NCBI RefSeq assembly: GCF_000001735.4
Contig: NC_003075.7
Span: 7,689,001-7,753,000, forward strand
Length of the DNA stretch: 64,000 nucleotides
Reading direction: 5' to 3'
Source: Arabidopsis thaliana
Lineage: Eukaryota > Streptophyta > Magnoliopsida > Brassicales > Brassicaceae
Shown: piece after piece, positions 10,953 through 21,522 of the stretch
Numbering within the stretch: the stretch's first letter is position 1
Layout: the number at the start of each line of letters is the position of its first letter
Translations under genes and position numbers: made by a program
Notes under the pieces: model-generated
Seen by the model: only the letters and a program-made list of their open reading frames with translations
Databases searched by the model: none
Told to the model about the DNA's origin: nothing

Positions 10953-12656
10953 TTCTCGGATCTAAATTAATTATTGGAGAAACAAGGGCATTAACAAGTA
11001 GTATTTATAATTTTTTTTTCTCTTTGTGTGTAAGAAGCTTTTTCTTTATATAATATTAACTAAGTTTAGACAAAAACATGAACAAATTAAGCCTTTGGTT
11101 AGAAGAGATTTTAGGGTCAAAATGTATGCTTAACCATGAAGAATAAATCAAATGAACTAACCTTAGACATTAAAATTGACCACAAAACCCAAACTTAACC
11201 ATATTATAAGTTTAAGAAGTTTATCTAGTTTGACTGAAAACTTTGAAAAAATAACTAGAATGATTGTCAATCGAAATAGATAACTAGAGTAAACTAAATT
11301 TTCTGTTAAAACACTAATTAACCTTCAGTCAAACTTATTATAACCATTATGCCATACCTATAAAAAATAATATACAAATTTGATTCTTTAATTAAATAAA
11401 TAAAAAACACAAAATTAAGAAACAAAAACCAAAAAACATAATAAGTCTCGATTTAGGTTTTTCGTTTCTTAAGTTTTTTTCTCTCTCACATATTTTCCAA
11501 TTCATGTCTTATCTTTTTTGATCTTTCTACTAAACCCTAGCCATCTCTCTTTGAATCTAATGCTCCCACAAAAGATGGCGACCATTCAGACTAGATTTAT
11601 TTAACTGCGAAATACTTACATCTATGTGTTTATCAACTTCAAGTCGCATTTAAGGTTCCATGATCTTCTCTCCTTATCATGTATACGTATATGGGTATTT
11701 TCTCATATCCATTCTCTGGACTTCCCCTTACCAATTCTCTCTCTGGATTACTAAAACCTTTGTGGAACATACCAAGTATATCATTAGTTGCTTGTCGAAC
11801 ACGTGCAGAAAGGTCTGTCATTGAACATGTATGTTCCAAGACAAACACACACACATGGAATTTTGGAGAGTCGCTTAATGGTGTAGCTCATATCCTCCAC
11901 ATTCACTTTTTAACACAAGACTTGAAAAACAATATAAATGGTGACGATTTATGAACATAAAATCAAAATTTTATACCATAATTGTTGTCTTCAATCGTGT
12001 CTCCAAATGATATTTTGTTTCATAACATTGCAACCAACCAAATCCAAAGAAGACATTTCTAACTTTGAATAATGATCATCTTCTTTTTCTTCAATAAAAA
12101 TACCTAAACTCATCTTCTTCATTGGTAAATTAGGTTTTTCTTCTTCTTGTGGTGGAAACCCGTACAAGCTAAAATTCCCGTCATCAGAATCTGTTCCATC
12201 AGAATCGTCACAATAATCAAAGGTAGATTCTCATCATCATTGTCTTCATCAGTCCTGGTCTTCATCTTCAACGGCTTCAACTTCCTGAAACAACTCAGTA
12301 TCTTCCTTCATCAAATTATTTTTGTTACCTTTGTATCTTGATGTCAATGACACCATCCTTGTCATTTTTATAAGATTCAATGCAACTTTCTTCTTCACTT
12401 CAACACAAGTCAAATTGTATCGTTCTTCAATTACCCCAAAAAAGTGTGAAAGTGTCTTGAATTACATATAATAACGGGTGGTGTATCACGCGGTCTTTGA
12501 AATCTTGTAGCTAAACACAATATTACATACTCTGTTCTCCAGCCTGTAACCCTCTAATAGCATTTGTTAAGTGATATATTTACACAATTTATAGTTTTTT
12601 TTCGTTACCAGATATGTTACACTCCTATTTCCTTTGTCCTTACCAGATATGTTACA

Positions 12657-13249
12657 CTCCTATTTCCCTTTAACCATACATCTAACCAGTGTCCCTAAGG
12701 CAAGATAATCACTAATAGCCCACAACAATATAGTTCTAAGTGTGCAATTCTCCTTCATATAAGAATCATAAACCTCTATACATTCTTTCCACAGACCATT
12801 TAGATCATCTATAATAGGTGCAAGATACACATCTATGTTGTTGTGTGGTGCAGTTGGTCTAGGGAAGAGCATAGTCATCATGATGTTCCCAGCCTTCATA
12901 CACATAGTCGGCAACATGTTGTAGTTGACTAACAACATCGATCATGTACAATACTTTTTTCTGCATAGAGAACGAGTTCATCCTATCTGTAGAAAAGTCG
13001 AGTCGAAGGTTCCTTGGTTTAGTAGAATACTTTGAAAACTTATCTTTTATTTGAGACCAAGTCAATGAATCAACTGGGTGTCGCATTGGACCGTCTACAC
13101 TAGCATTGTTGAAATGCCAACACAACTCCTAAGCAATCCTTTTTAATCTAAATATCCTCCTAAATCTATCCTTAGATCGAAAAATACCTCTGAACCTTTG
13201 CGGGAACCCCTTCTTTTCCTCTCTAGTATGCTTATCTTACTTCCATCTC
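12657..13249 (-). mobile_element. CACTA TNP2 fragment, type A (frameshifted)
   Basis: Same piece and same extra base as the unit-2 copy, giving overlapping 92- and 88-codon pieces at 12660-12938 and 12859-13125. Sharing of this exact frameshift with units 1-2 but not units 3-4 marks it as a subtype character rather than independent decay. Confidence 0.8.
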
Positions 13250-13813
13250 GAAGCACTATATCTTGGGCAGCTAACAAACTCCTCAAACATCTTTTGATAA
13301 AGGATGCAATCATGTGTAAATCAAATCATAACTAAAACCAAAAAGTTTCAAGAGCTTCTTCATCTCATGAACAGATTTTGGAAGAACATTATCCACATGT
13401 AACATGTCGTGAACTAATTTCATGAACTGATCAAATTAGTTCTTGGATATACCATTTTAACTTTTATGTGGTAGAGAGCCATGATTGTAGACACTTTAGT
13501 ATAGTTGGGACACGTCGAGTAGAGTAGAGTTCAACATCCATCAACTTCTACCTAAACTCAGATTCTTCTTTACTTTCATCATCATCACCCTGATCTCCAC
13601 TTCCAGTCTAAAAAAGTAGCATTTGATGAGAAAAAGGAAAAGTGTTAAAAAAGAATTTTTTTCCCTCTTATCATATGTATTCAATTACATGAATATCAAA
13701 TGACATATATATTAGGAAAACAATTGACATGAATTATAACTTTTGTTCATGTCATAAGCAGCTGAAGAATTACATAAATTTAAACAGTTTTACAAAAATA
13801 TTAGAACGCGTTT

Positions 13814-14218
13814 TCAATACTTCCAACCTCGTATATATCTTCCAGATGGATTATTATAACTTATTTTAAACCATATCCCACTCATTCTGGCAGTCCATAC
13901 ACGTACTTGACCACATTGAGGAGCCTCTGTATTTTGACTGTATGCTTCTACGTAATTACGATACCTCATGTTAAGCCCTTGCTTAAAGAGACAATGCCAT
14001 TTTGTTATATTTTTTCCCTCGTCCTGAAGATGAATGGTTTTAATAGCATGGAAGTTTAGGTGTTGGACTCCTAAGTCTTTTTTTGTGTAGCGACAATGAT
14101 ATTGGAGAATTCTACCAGGACCGAGATCGTTTATGATTACTATTGCATTTTTCTCGCAAGCTTCAGTTTTCGTAGAACAAATAGCAGTAACTAATATGAA
14201 AAATATTAAACGTAACAT
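13814..14218 (-). CDS. S1/SPH self-incompatibility-like secreted protein, copy 5
   Basis: Intact 134-aa gene, protein identical to copy 1 although the two are 13 kb apart. Single exon with signal peptide, S1 domain and four mature cysteines. It is the rightmost intact SPH gene; a decayed relative lies at 20589-20920. Confidence 0.93.
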   Translation of the reverse strand: MLRLIFFILVTAICSTKTEACEKNAIVIINDLGPGRILQYHCRYTKKDLGVQHLNFHAIKTIHLQDEGKNITKWHCLFKQGLNMRYRNYVEAYSQNTEAPQCGQVRVWTARMSGIWFKISYNNPSGRYIRGWKY

Positions 14219-15869
14219 TTCTCGGATCTAAATTAATTATTGGAGAAACAAGGGCATTAACAAGTAGTATTTATAATTTTTTTTCTCTGTGTGTGTAAGA
14301 AGCTTTTTCTTTATATAATATTAACTAAGTTTAGACAAAAACATGAACAAATTAAGCCTTTGGTTAGAAGAGATTTTACGGTCGAAATGTATGCTTAACC
14401 ATGAAGAATAAATCAAATGAACTAACCTTAGACATTAAAATTGACCACAAAACCCAAACTTAACCATATTATAAGTTTAAGAAGTTTATCTAGTTTGACT
14501 GAAAACTTTGAAAAAATAACTAGAATGATTGTCAATCGAAATAGATAACTAGAGTAAACTAAATTTTCTGTTAAAACACTAATTAACCTTCGATCAAACT
14601 TATTATAACCATTATGCCATACCTATAAAAAATTATATACAAATTTGATTCTTTAATTAAATAAATAAAAAACACAAAATTAAGAAACAAAAACCAAAAA
14701 ACATAATAAGTCTCGATTTAGGTTTTTCGTTTCTTAAGTTTTTTTCTCTCTCACATATTTTCCAATTCATGTCTTATCTTTTTCGATCTTTCTACTAAAC
14801 CCTAGCCATCTCTCTTTGAATCTAATGCTCCCACAAAAGATGGCGACGATTTAGACTAGATTTATTTAACTGCGAAATACTTACATCTATGTGTGTATCA
14901 ACTTCAAGTCGCATTTAAGGTTCCATGATCTTCTCTCCTTATCATGTATACGTATATGGGTATTTTCTCATATCCATTCTCTGGACTTCCCCTTACCAAT
15001 TCTCTCTCTGGATTACTAAAACCTTTGTGGAACATACCAAGTATATCATCAGTTGCTTGTCGAACACGTGCATAAAGGTCTGTCATTGAACATGTATGTT
15101 CCAAGACAAACACACACACATGGAATTTTGGAGAGTCGCTTAATGGTGTAGCTCATATCTTCCACATTCACTTTTTAACACAAGACTTGAAAAACAATAT
15201 AAATGGTGACGATTTATGAACATAAAATCAAAATTTTATACCATAATTGTTGTCTTCAATCGTGTCTCCAAATGATATTTTGTTTCATAACATTGCAACC
15301 AACCAAATCCAAAGAAGACATTTCTAACTTTGAATAATGATCATCTTCTTTTTCTTCAATAAAAATACCTAAACTTATCTTCTTCATTGGTAAATTAGGT
15401 TTTTCTTCTTCTTGTGGTGGAAACCCGTACAAGCTAAAATTCCCGTCATCAGAATCTGTTCCATCAGAATCGTCACAATAATCAAAGGTAGATTCTCATC
15501 ATCATTGTCTTCATCAGTCCTGGTCTTCATCTTCAACGGCTTCAATTTCCTGAAACAACTCAGTATCTTCCTTCATCAAATTATTTTCGTTACCTTTGTA
15601 TCTTGATGTCAATGACACCATCCTTGTCATGTTTATAAGATTCAATGCAACTTTCTTCTTCACTTCAACACAAGTCAAATTGTATCGTTCTTCAATTACC
15701 CCAAAAAAGTGTGAAAGTGTCTTGAATTACATATAATAACGGGTGGTGTATCACGCGGTCTTCGAAATCTTGTAGCTAAACACAATATTACATACTCTGT
15801 TCTCCAGCCTGTAACCCTCTAATAGCATTTGTTAAGTGATATATTTACACAATTTATAGTTTTATTTCG

Positions 15870-17008
15870 TTTGTTTTATAGGTTTAATTAAGTCTTTTTA
15901 GGAATATGGACCTGTAAAGCAAAAGTGAGCATAACAAAGAGGAATTGGGTCAAAAAGCATTAGAAAAAGAGAGGATCCATCAAGAGGCCCGTTTGCTAGA
16001 GTTTAGTACCTAGTGAAAAAATGCTTGAGCCACCGATTGGTTAGGCCAATCCACTGATCGGTGAACTTTTGGTTAAATCACTTCTTTCTTTCAATTAGAA
16101 CTCTGTCCTATTTCCTATATATGCTCATTTTGTAGCCGCATAGATACAATTTGACTTTGTATTTTTATATAATTTTAAGTTGTTATTCCTGTTTTTAATC
16201 TATTCCTTATTCTTTTAGTTTTTGCCGCGTAATAATTTATGATAAATGTCATCGGTATTTAGTTTGGTTGTATTTGGCTATTTGCCTATGTTATTAAGTA
16301 GCTAATATTTAACCTAATCGAATTATGCATGATAGGTTTAAGTGTCATACATTGAGTAAGTGTCTGTATTTACAACACACCCTTTCCTTATGTGTCACGA
16401 GAACAAAACTTCCACCTCTTTAGTCCACAACCCGTAATGTGGCTACCTAAATTTCTTTCGATTGTTTTTTTTATAATTATTATTATCATAAAATTTGTTT
16501 ATATTTACTTTACATAACTTTTAATGGATTATATAATTTATATTTATAATAAATTTATAACGTGGCTCTGTTCGATCAGATAAATTTAAATCAACAAAAT
16601 AAAATAAAATACTGATAAGAAAGATATTTATAAAACAGCAATAGATGATATTTTAGTTGATTTTATAAATGTACTGACCTAGTATGTCGTATTTTGTCTA
16701 TCTTCAAATAAAATGATTTATATGATTATATCTATAGTTTTTTCATAGAACTAAGTTATGTTTATAAGGAATTCACATTTATTTAGATGGTTTCTAGTAT
16801 AAGATATTTTTCAGTAAATGAGGGACACATTTTAAAGTCTTACATTAGGCCCATTGAGAGCTAGTGACGACTCCGTAAACAATAAGATCACACATACAAT
16901 AGAAATCTTTTTAAAATGATCAACATGGGAGAGCTTTATTCTACTTATCACATTGCTGACAGTATTTCCATTTAACACGTCGGTTCGAGCCATGGGTCCT
17001 CCTCTTCG
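15870..17008. other. Unique spacer right of the array; no gene recognised
   Basis: AT-rich unique DNA from the array edge to the PGG gene. There is no reading frame with family resemblance. A short imperfect inverted pair (CACCGAT...ATCGGTG) lies at about 16032-16063. Nothing else could be supported. Confidence 0.6.
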
Positions 17009-17810
17009 TCAACGGACAGGTGGCAGAGCCAAAGGCAGCAACCGTGGAGTAGACCGTGGTCGACGTCCACAACCACAACATATGAACCTAATAACCCACC
17101 ATAAAAACCGCACTAATTGGATCAGGATTACTAAAACAGGAAGCAAAACCCAAAATCCCAAATAAATTTGAAGAATCTTCTCGATGAAATCATCCTCGTG
17201 TTGAACCAACCCCGCAGCAAAGAAGAAGGCTGCCGATATACATAGAACCGCCACCACCATAAACATGACCATGATCGTCATTATTAACCGGTTCCTACAG
17301 ATAGTCAGATAGATATAATATTAGTTCACTAATTAGTAAACAGGTCTCACTATTTATTTCGACTATTTGCAAGGAAATGTTTAAGAAGAAAACACATTAT
17401 ATAATTATGGTTTATGAATGGATCTAGTACCTGAATCGGAAGCCAATGATGACGAGGAAAATGATACCCATTGAGGCGGAAAACGATACCAAATTGCTAA
17501 TGACCATGCCAAGATAGAAGATACGCTTTGAAGGATTGTGCTCTAGTATCGAAGTCCCAAGCTTCCCCTCACAAGTTCTGGTTTGAAAAGTAGTTTGGCC
17601 TTTGGAGGAACAATCTTCACTCTGCCAAACACCGCCTGGAGGGTTCACCATTACCCCAAAGCTCATTGCAGCTATGACTGTTGCAGCAACGACCAGGTTT
17701 CCCCTAGTTTTTTCAAGCCAGTCGCCTTGGTGGTCAAGGTACCGTAGAAACCATGCAGATGAATCTTGGAATGGATGTTCTTCTCGAGTCAGTCGAGTGT
17801 TCACCTCCAT
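17009..17810 (-). CDS. PGG-domain transmembrane protein (two exons)
   Basis: Two exons, 17810-17431 and 17294-17009, joined at a GT-AG intron that splits an Arg codon; the joined frame gives 221 aa. The start is the first ATG after a leader rich in GATGATGATC. Residues 31-60 (WLEKTRGNLVVAATVIA... ending NPPGG) are the PGG domain (PF13962). About four hydrophobic helices are visible: 37-58, 96-122, 131-155 and 168-198, the last followed by a basic tail with CCGCGRRPR. In Arabidopsis the PGG domain usually follows ankyrin repeats, as in the ACD6 group, but none is present here. Likely an integral membrane protein; its function is unknown. The splice model is inferred from sequence only. Confidence 0.82.
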
Positions 17811-19040
17811 GATGATGATCGGAAGAAATGATGGATAGATAGCTTTCCTTTTTTCAAATTGTAGTTTTTGGTTTAGATTATATATGATTTATACATCTCA
17901 TGTTATTGTTTGGTTTTTGTAATTTTTTAGTTTTGGTTTTATTTCTTGCGTTCGTTACTAATGGGAGTTTAAATTTTCTTCCGATCAATAAATACGACAT
18001 CTCATGTTATTGTTTCGGAATATCAATAAATACGACATCTCAATTTTCTTTCTCTGGGTATTAGTGAATATGTATAGATTTGTCTTTTTGATCATGTCTT
18101 TCTTTGGAGAATTTAGTAAAGATGTATAGAGTTAACGGGTTTCAAACTAGGCTTGGTTCATTAAAAAAAAATTAGGAAAGGTTTTTAATAAGAATTAGGC
18201 AAGAACAAAAAAAAAGGAGAAAACGAGAAAATGAAAAAGAGAGACATGACTGACTCTTTTGAACTTGCATGTGCTTAACTTGAAGGAACCTTCAAATGGT
18301 ACCCAATACAATCTTATTTTATCACAATATTGTAGAAGAAACTTCCTGAATAAATCCCAAACCTAATTTGTTTCTATCTACACAATTATCTAATTATATT
18401 TGCTACCAAATAGAGAAACATGCGCAGTGAAAATGAACTTTACCGAGACGTAATGCAAGGGGATAATGATTTTTGAAATAGATTTCTAGGGTAAAATTTT
18501 CAATTCCAACAAAATATGCGGTGCATTTTTATAAGTATCTCGATTTTATGCAAAATATAAAAAATAAGTCTTTTTTATACGGTGTCAATAAAATATAATA
18601 GATCTGTATCTATAATGCAAAATAAGTAGATAGTTTGTTAAACAAAAGCGAAATAACTATTGGTAAAAGTAAAAAGCAAACGACGACGATTTGATTTCCT
18701 TTTGGTAATAGTTACTAAACTAGGTTAATTTTGTTTATGGGTCTTTTATTTCAAACGCCATCTCAATGATGACACGTTTTTTTGTCTTAGTTTTTTTGTT
18801 CAAATTCTACAACAAAAACATATAACTATGGCCTTTTGATTTTTGGATTTTTAGAGCATCACCATCGGTTAACTACCGATAAATGTGTTTTTAAAATTTA
18901 ATAATAATATATTTATTTAGTTTAATTATTTAAAATATAGAAATAAATAAAGAGTATTTAAATGTCTCTTGCTAGACCCTCTGTAACAGAAGATCTATAC
19001 TGTTTTTTTTTAAAATCTTTTTCTAAATTAAAGACTTCTA
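17811..19040. other. AT-rich spacer with a possible MITE end
   Basis: No coding signal. At about 18853-18873 the sequence TTAGAGCATCACCATCGGTTAAC resembles the GAGCATCTCCAATGG-type termini common at small non-autonomous DNA transposons of Brassicaceae, but I could not find a partner end. Confidence 0.4.
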
Positions 19041-19044
19041 TTTT

Positions 19045-20395
19045 CTTAACCCCGTATGGTTTTAAAACCAGTAAAAGATAAGAATGTGTATAAATATTTG
19101 AGGTTATAAGGGTCAATAAACAAATCTGATCTATCCCGTCCTTGAATCTTTACTCTCCCCAAAAATATTCAAATTACAAAAAACACTCGTTGTAATTACC
19201 GTCTAAGGATCATATACTTCCCAAGAATATTACTCGCTGTATTTCGGATTGAAAGTCTCCATGCGGTTGTCCTCATTACAATTCTTTCTTTCATTTTTTT
19301 GTATAATCGTGTAATTATGTTGTATCTAATGTATCACTTTGATTTGTAAAAACATTAAGAAAAAAAGAGTTTTCACACATTGTAAGTTATGACTTGTAGA
19401 GAAGTTTATAAGTCTATAGTCTCTACTGCAAACGTCTTCTAAACAAAACTAGTAAATGAAGAAGTTTATGAAGTCAGTAACATAAACTATTAATAAATAA
19501 ACAATTTATTAATTAAATATCCTTACTGATTGTCCTATATAACATCTCTTGTTTTTTTTTTATATCAGCAATCTTACATCCAAAACCAAAAGTAAATATG
19601 GCAAAGTCTCTTCTCATGGTCATGCTTGTATCCATTGTAATGTTTTACATGGCTTGTCCAATTTTCTCCCAGGAGATACATGAAGATGTAGCCATATCTC
19701 CAACTCCATTCGAAGAAGCTAATTCACCCGCAATGGAATATGACATGAAGCTTCCCCATTACTCGCAAAAACAGTATGATTTTCTAGAGGCTTGCGTTGA
19801 AAAGCCGAGCTCCATATGCGGAGGTGAGATTTTCCAGAACGTGCTGGATGCAACAACTTTAGTGACAGATAAATGTTGTCGTGATATATTGAAGATTGGC
19901 AAAGATTGTCATCTTGGATTGATTAAAATCTTCTTCTCATCGTATGAATATAAAAATATTGCATCTATTCCAAGAAACAAACAGACATGGAACGATTGTC
20001 TTCGTAGAGTTGGAAGCAAGATTGGTGTTCCGGTCTCTTCTGAATAGTAAACTAGTATTCCATCGTTGTGATGTAACTGTGCGTTTATATAATTTGAAAT
20101 GTTACCCTTATAAAACAGCTGTCATATTATTTTTAATAATAAGCTAAAGCCATACAATATATTACATTTTTATTCATATTCAAATTAGTTCAACATTAAC
20201 TACTTAATTCAAATAGAGAGACCTTTGTTTCTACGTAACAACCATGTCTAAACCTCCATCAATATAAACAACCGACTTTTCTGTCAAATCGAGTTTTTGT
20301 ACCATAATTCAAAACTCATAGTTCTCCACGGAATAAACATGAAATCAATAACAAATTCTTCTAGAGCAAACAAATACATATAAAGTCATTTCTTA
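19045..20395. repeat. Left copy of a tandem segmental duplication carrying the ECA1-like gene
   Basis: From about 19045 (CTTAACCCCGTATGG) through promoter, gene and downstream DNA to about 20395, this segment aligns collinearly with 21523-22875. Outside the coding region it has many substitutions and small indels, so the duplication is much older than the SPH array. Confidence 0.85.
19598..20047 (+). CDS. ECA1 gametogenesis-related / prolamin-like secreted protein, copy A
   Basis: Single exon, 149 aa. Residues 1-24 are a signal peptide (hydrophobic LLMVMLVSIVMFYMACPIF). The mature protein has an acidic linker (25-57), then the six-cysteine prolamin-like domain (PF05617): Cys66, Cys74, the CC pair 93-94, Cys104 and Cys134. 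This is the ECA1/EC1-like class of small secreted proteins, many of which are expressed in egg, synergid or pollen tissue; which tissue applies here cannot be read from sequence. The leader ATCTTACATCCAAAACCAAAA is shared with copy B. The first 58 codons are identical to copy B at nucleotide level. Confidence 0.9.
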   Translation: MAKSLLMVMLVSIVMFYMACPIFSQEIHEDVAISPTPFEEANSPAMEYDMKLPHYSQKQYDFLEACVEKPSSICGGEIFQNVLDATTLVTDKCCRDILKIGKDCHLGLIKIFFSSYEYKNIASIPRNKQTWNDCLRRVGSKIGVPVSSE

Positions 20396-20588
20396 TAAAA
20401 GTAAACATTAGCATATATAAAAAGATGTCTTCTTATTATTCAAAACATTTATTCAATAAACATAAACATCAAATGAGCTGTATATATATATTAAAAAGAA
20501 ACAAAACAAATTGACTAATGAATTAGTCTTATGTCTTAGGTCATAAGCCGCAAACGAATTGCATAAATGTTAAATAGAATTAGAAAAA

Positions 20589-20920
20589 AGAATAGAAAAC
20601 TAGGAAGTACTCCAACGATATTTGGGTCCTGAAGGTCGACGGTCATCATATGTAAACCCTATCGCACTCTTTGTGAAACTCCATTGACGTAGTTGATCAC
20701 ATTGAGGAGCAAATGTATTTTGACTGTATACTTGTATATAACTATGCCATTCCACTCAAGAAACATGAGCAGTAACTTCATGGAGACGAAACAAATCAGT
20801 ACTCCACAACTAATAAAACAGAAGGCTAAGAACAGAGACGTTGCTCTTGATTTCTCCAATTCAACAAACTTTTCAATATCTTTCCTTGTGTAGCCACATC
20901 TCCCGACACGATGAGGACCA
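20589..20920 (-). pseudogene. Decayed S1/SPH gene
   Basis: On the minus strand, 20757-20605 reads EWHSYIQVYSQNTFAPQCDQ, then RQWSFTKSAIGF and PSGPKYRW before a stop, aligning with the SPH C-terminus (YVEAYSQNTEAPQCGQVRVW...PSGRY). Just upstream there is an in-frame TGA. Further upstream the matching residues (W..DLF, then GPHRVGRCGYTRKDIE resembling GPGRILQYHCRYTKKDL) lie in different frames, and no signal peptide start is seen. It is therefore a broken gene that once belonged to the SPH family but is clearly more divergent than the array copies. Confidence 0.7.
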
Positions 20921-20929
20921 TCCTCCCTG

Positions 20930-21440
20930 AGACCCCAAGCAACCTATCATACCTTTTCTTTAGACATCATCAGATTTTGCGCTTGGAAACGCATCAAACT
21001 CCTCGTCAATTGGGCAAAGGTGAATCAGCTTTAGACAGCTTTATATCCATGTGTGGAGGATGTCTCGGTTTCAAGCCAAACCTATATATAACCTAAATAA
21101 GAAGCGGTATCAAAGCAACGAGAAAACGAAGTACTGATGGAGAAAAACAACGAACAAGATCACGATATGGATCAAAACTATCGTCATGAGGCTCTCCATT
21201 TGAAAGCTTATGAACGTACCATATCCAAGTATTAACCCAGCCATCAAAAAACGAGATAAGACTTTCAAAGTTCACGCTTCCTCTTCTTAGACTCCAAATG
21301 TTTGATCCCACATATATCGAGCATCTACACCACAACATCCCTTCTGAGTGCTGGCTTGTTGCAGAGAATGTGAGTTGCTTGGTCTCTAAGGCTGACTAAT
21401 TGGTAAATATAAAGTGCAAAATGTAGCGTATTTGCGGAAG
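20930..21440 (-). pseudogene. Possible unidentified gene relic
   Basis: Moderate GC compared with flanks, and an 81-codon minus-strand frame (21093-21338). Other frames give short protein-like runs such as MLDICGIKHLESKKRKREL just upstream and RDQATHILCNKPALRRDV. No single frame is long and I do not recognise the family. It may be a decayed gene lying between the two ECA1-like copies. Confidence 0.25.
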
Positions 21441-21522
21441 CAATGGATCTATGTATTTCTGAAGCATCTTTATCATGGATGTAGCGTAAACCTAACCGCT
21501 AGCTGAATCACATCCATTTTCT

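Larger units (their letters stand above)
9338..12604. repeat. Tandem unit 4 of SPH/CACTA array (3267 bp)
   Basis: Fourth unit and a visible recombinant: its TNP2 fragment is type B (open, 9394-9858) but its acidic segment is type A with the 16-bp insertion (12240-12270 region). SPH is at 10548-10952 and the 71-codon segment at 11639-11854. Confidence 0.95.
12605..15869. repeat. Tandem unit 5, last of the SPH/CACTA array (3265 bp)
   Basis: Last unit, type A in both segments. The TNP2 piece is frameshifted (12660-13125), SPH is at 13814-14218, the 71-codon segment at 14904-15119, and the acidic segment has the 16-bp insertion. Repeat homology ends at about 15869, where the other units continue into TTACCAGATATG and this one continues into unique sequence (TTTGTTTTATAGG). 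Confidence 0.95.

Noticed and set aside
11679-11954. 91-codon plus-strand frame in unit 4
   Set aside because: It is opposite the 71-codon segment and open only in this unit, where others have stops; a shadow of the repeat.
16032-16063. CACCGAT...ATCGGTG inverted pair right of the array
   Set aside because: Only seven bases per arm; could easily be chance.
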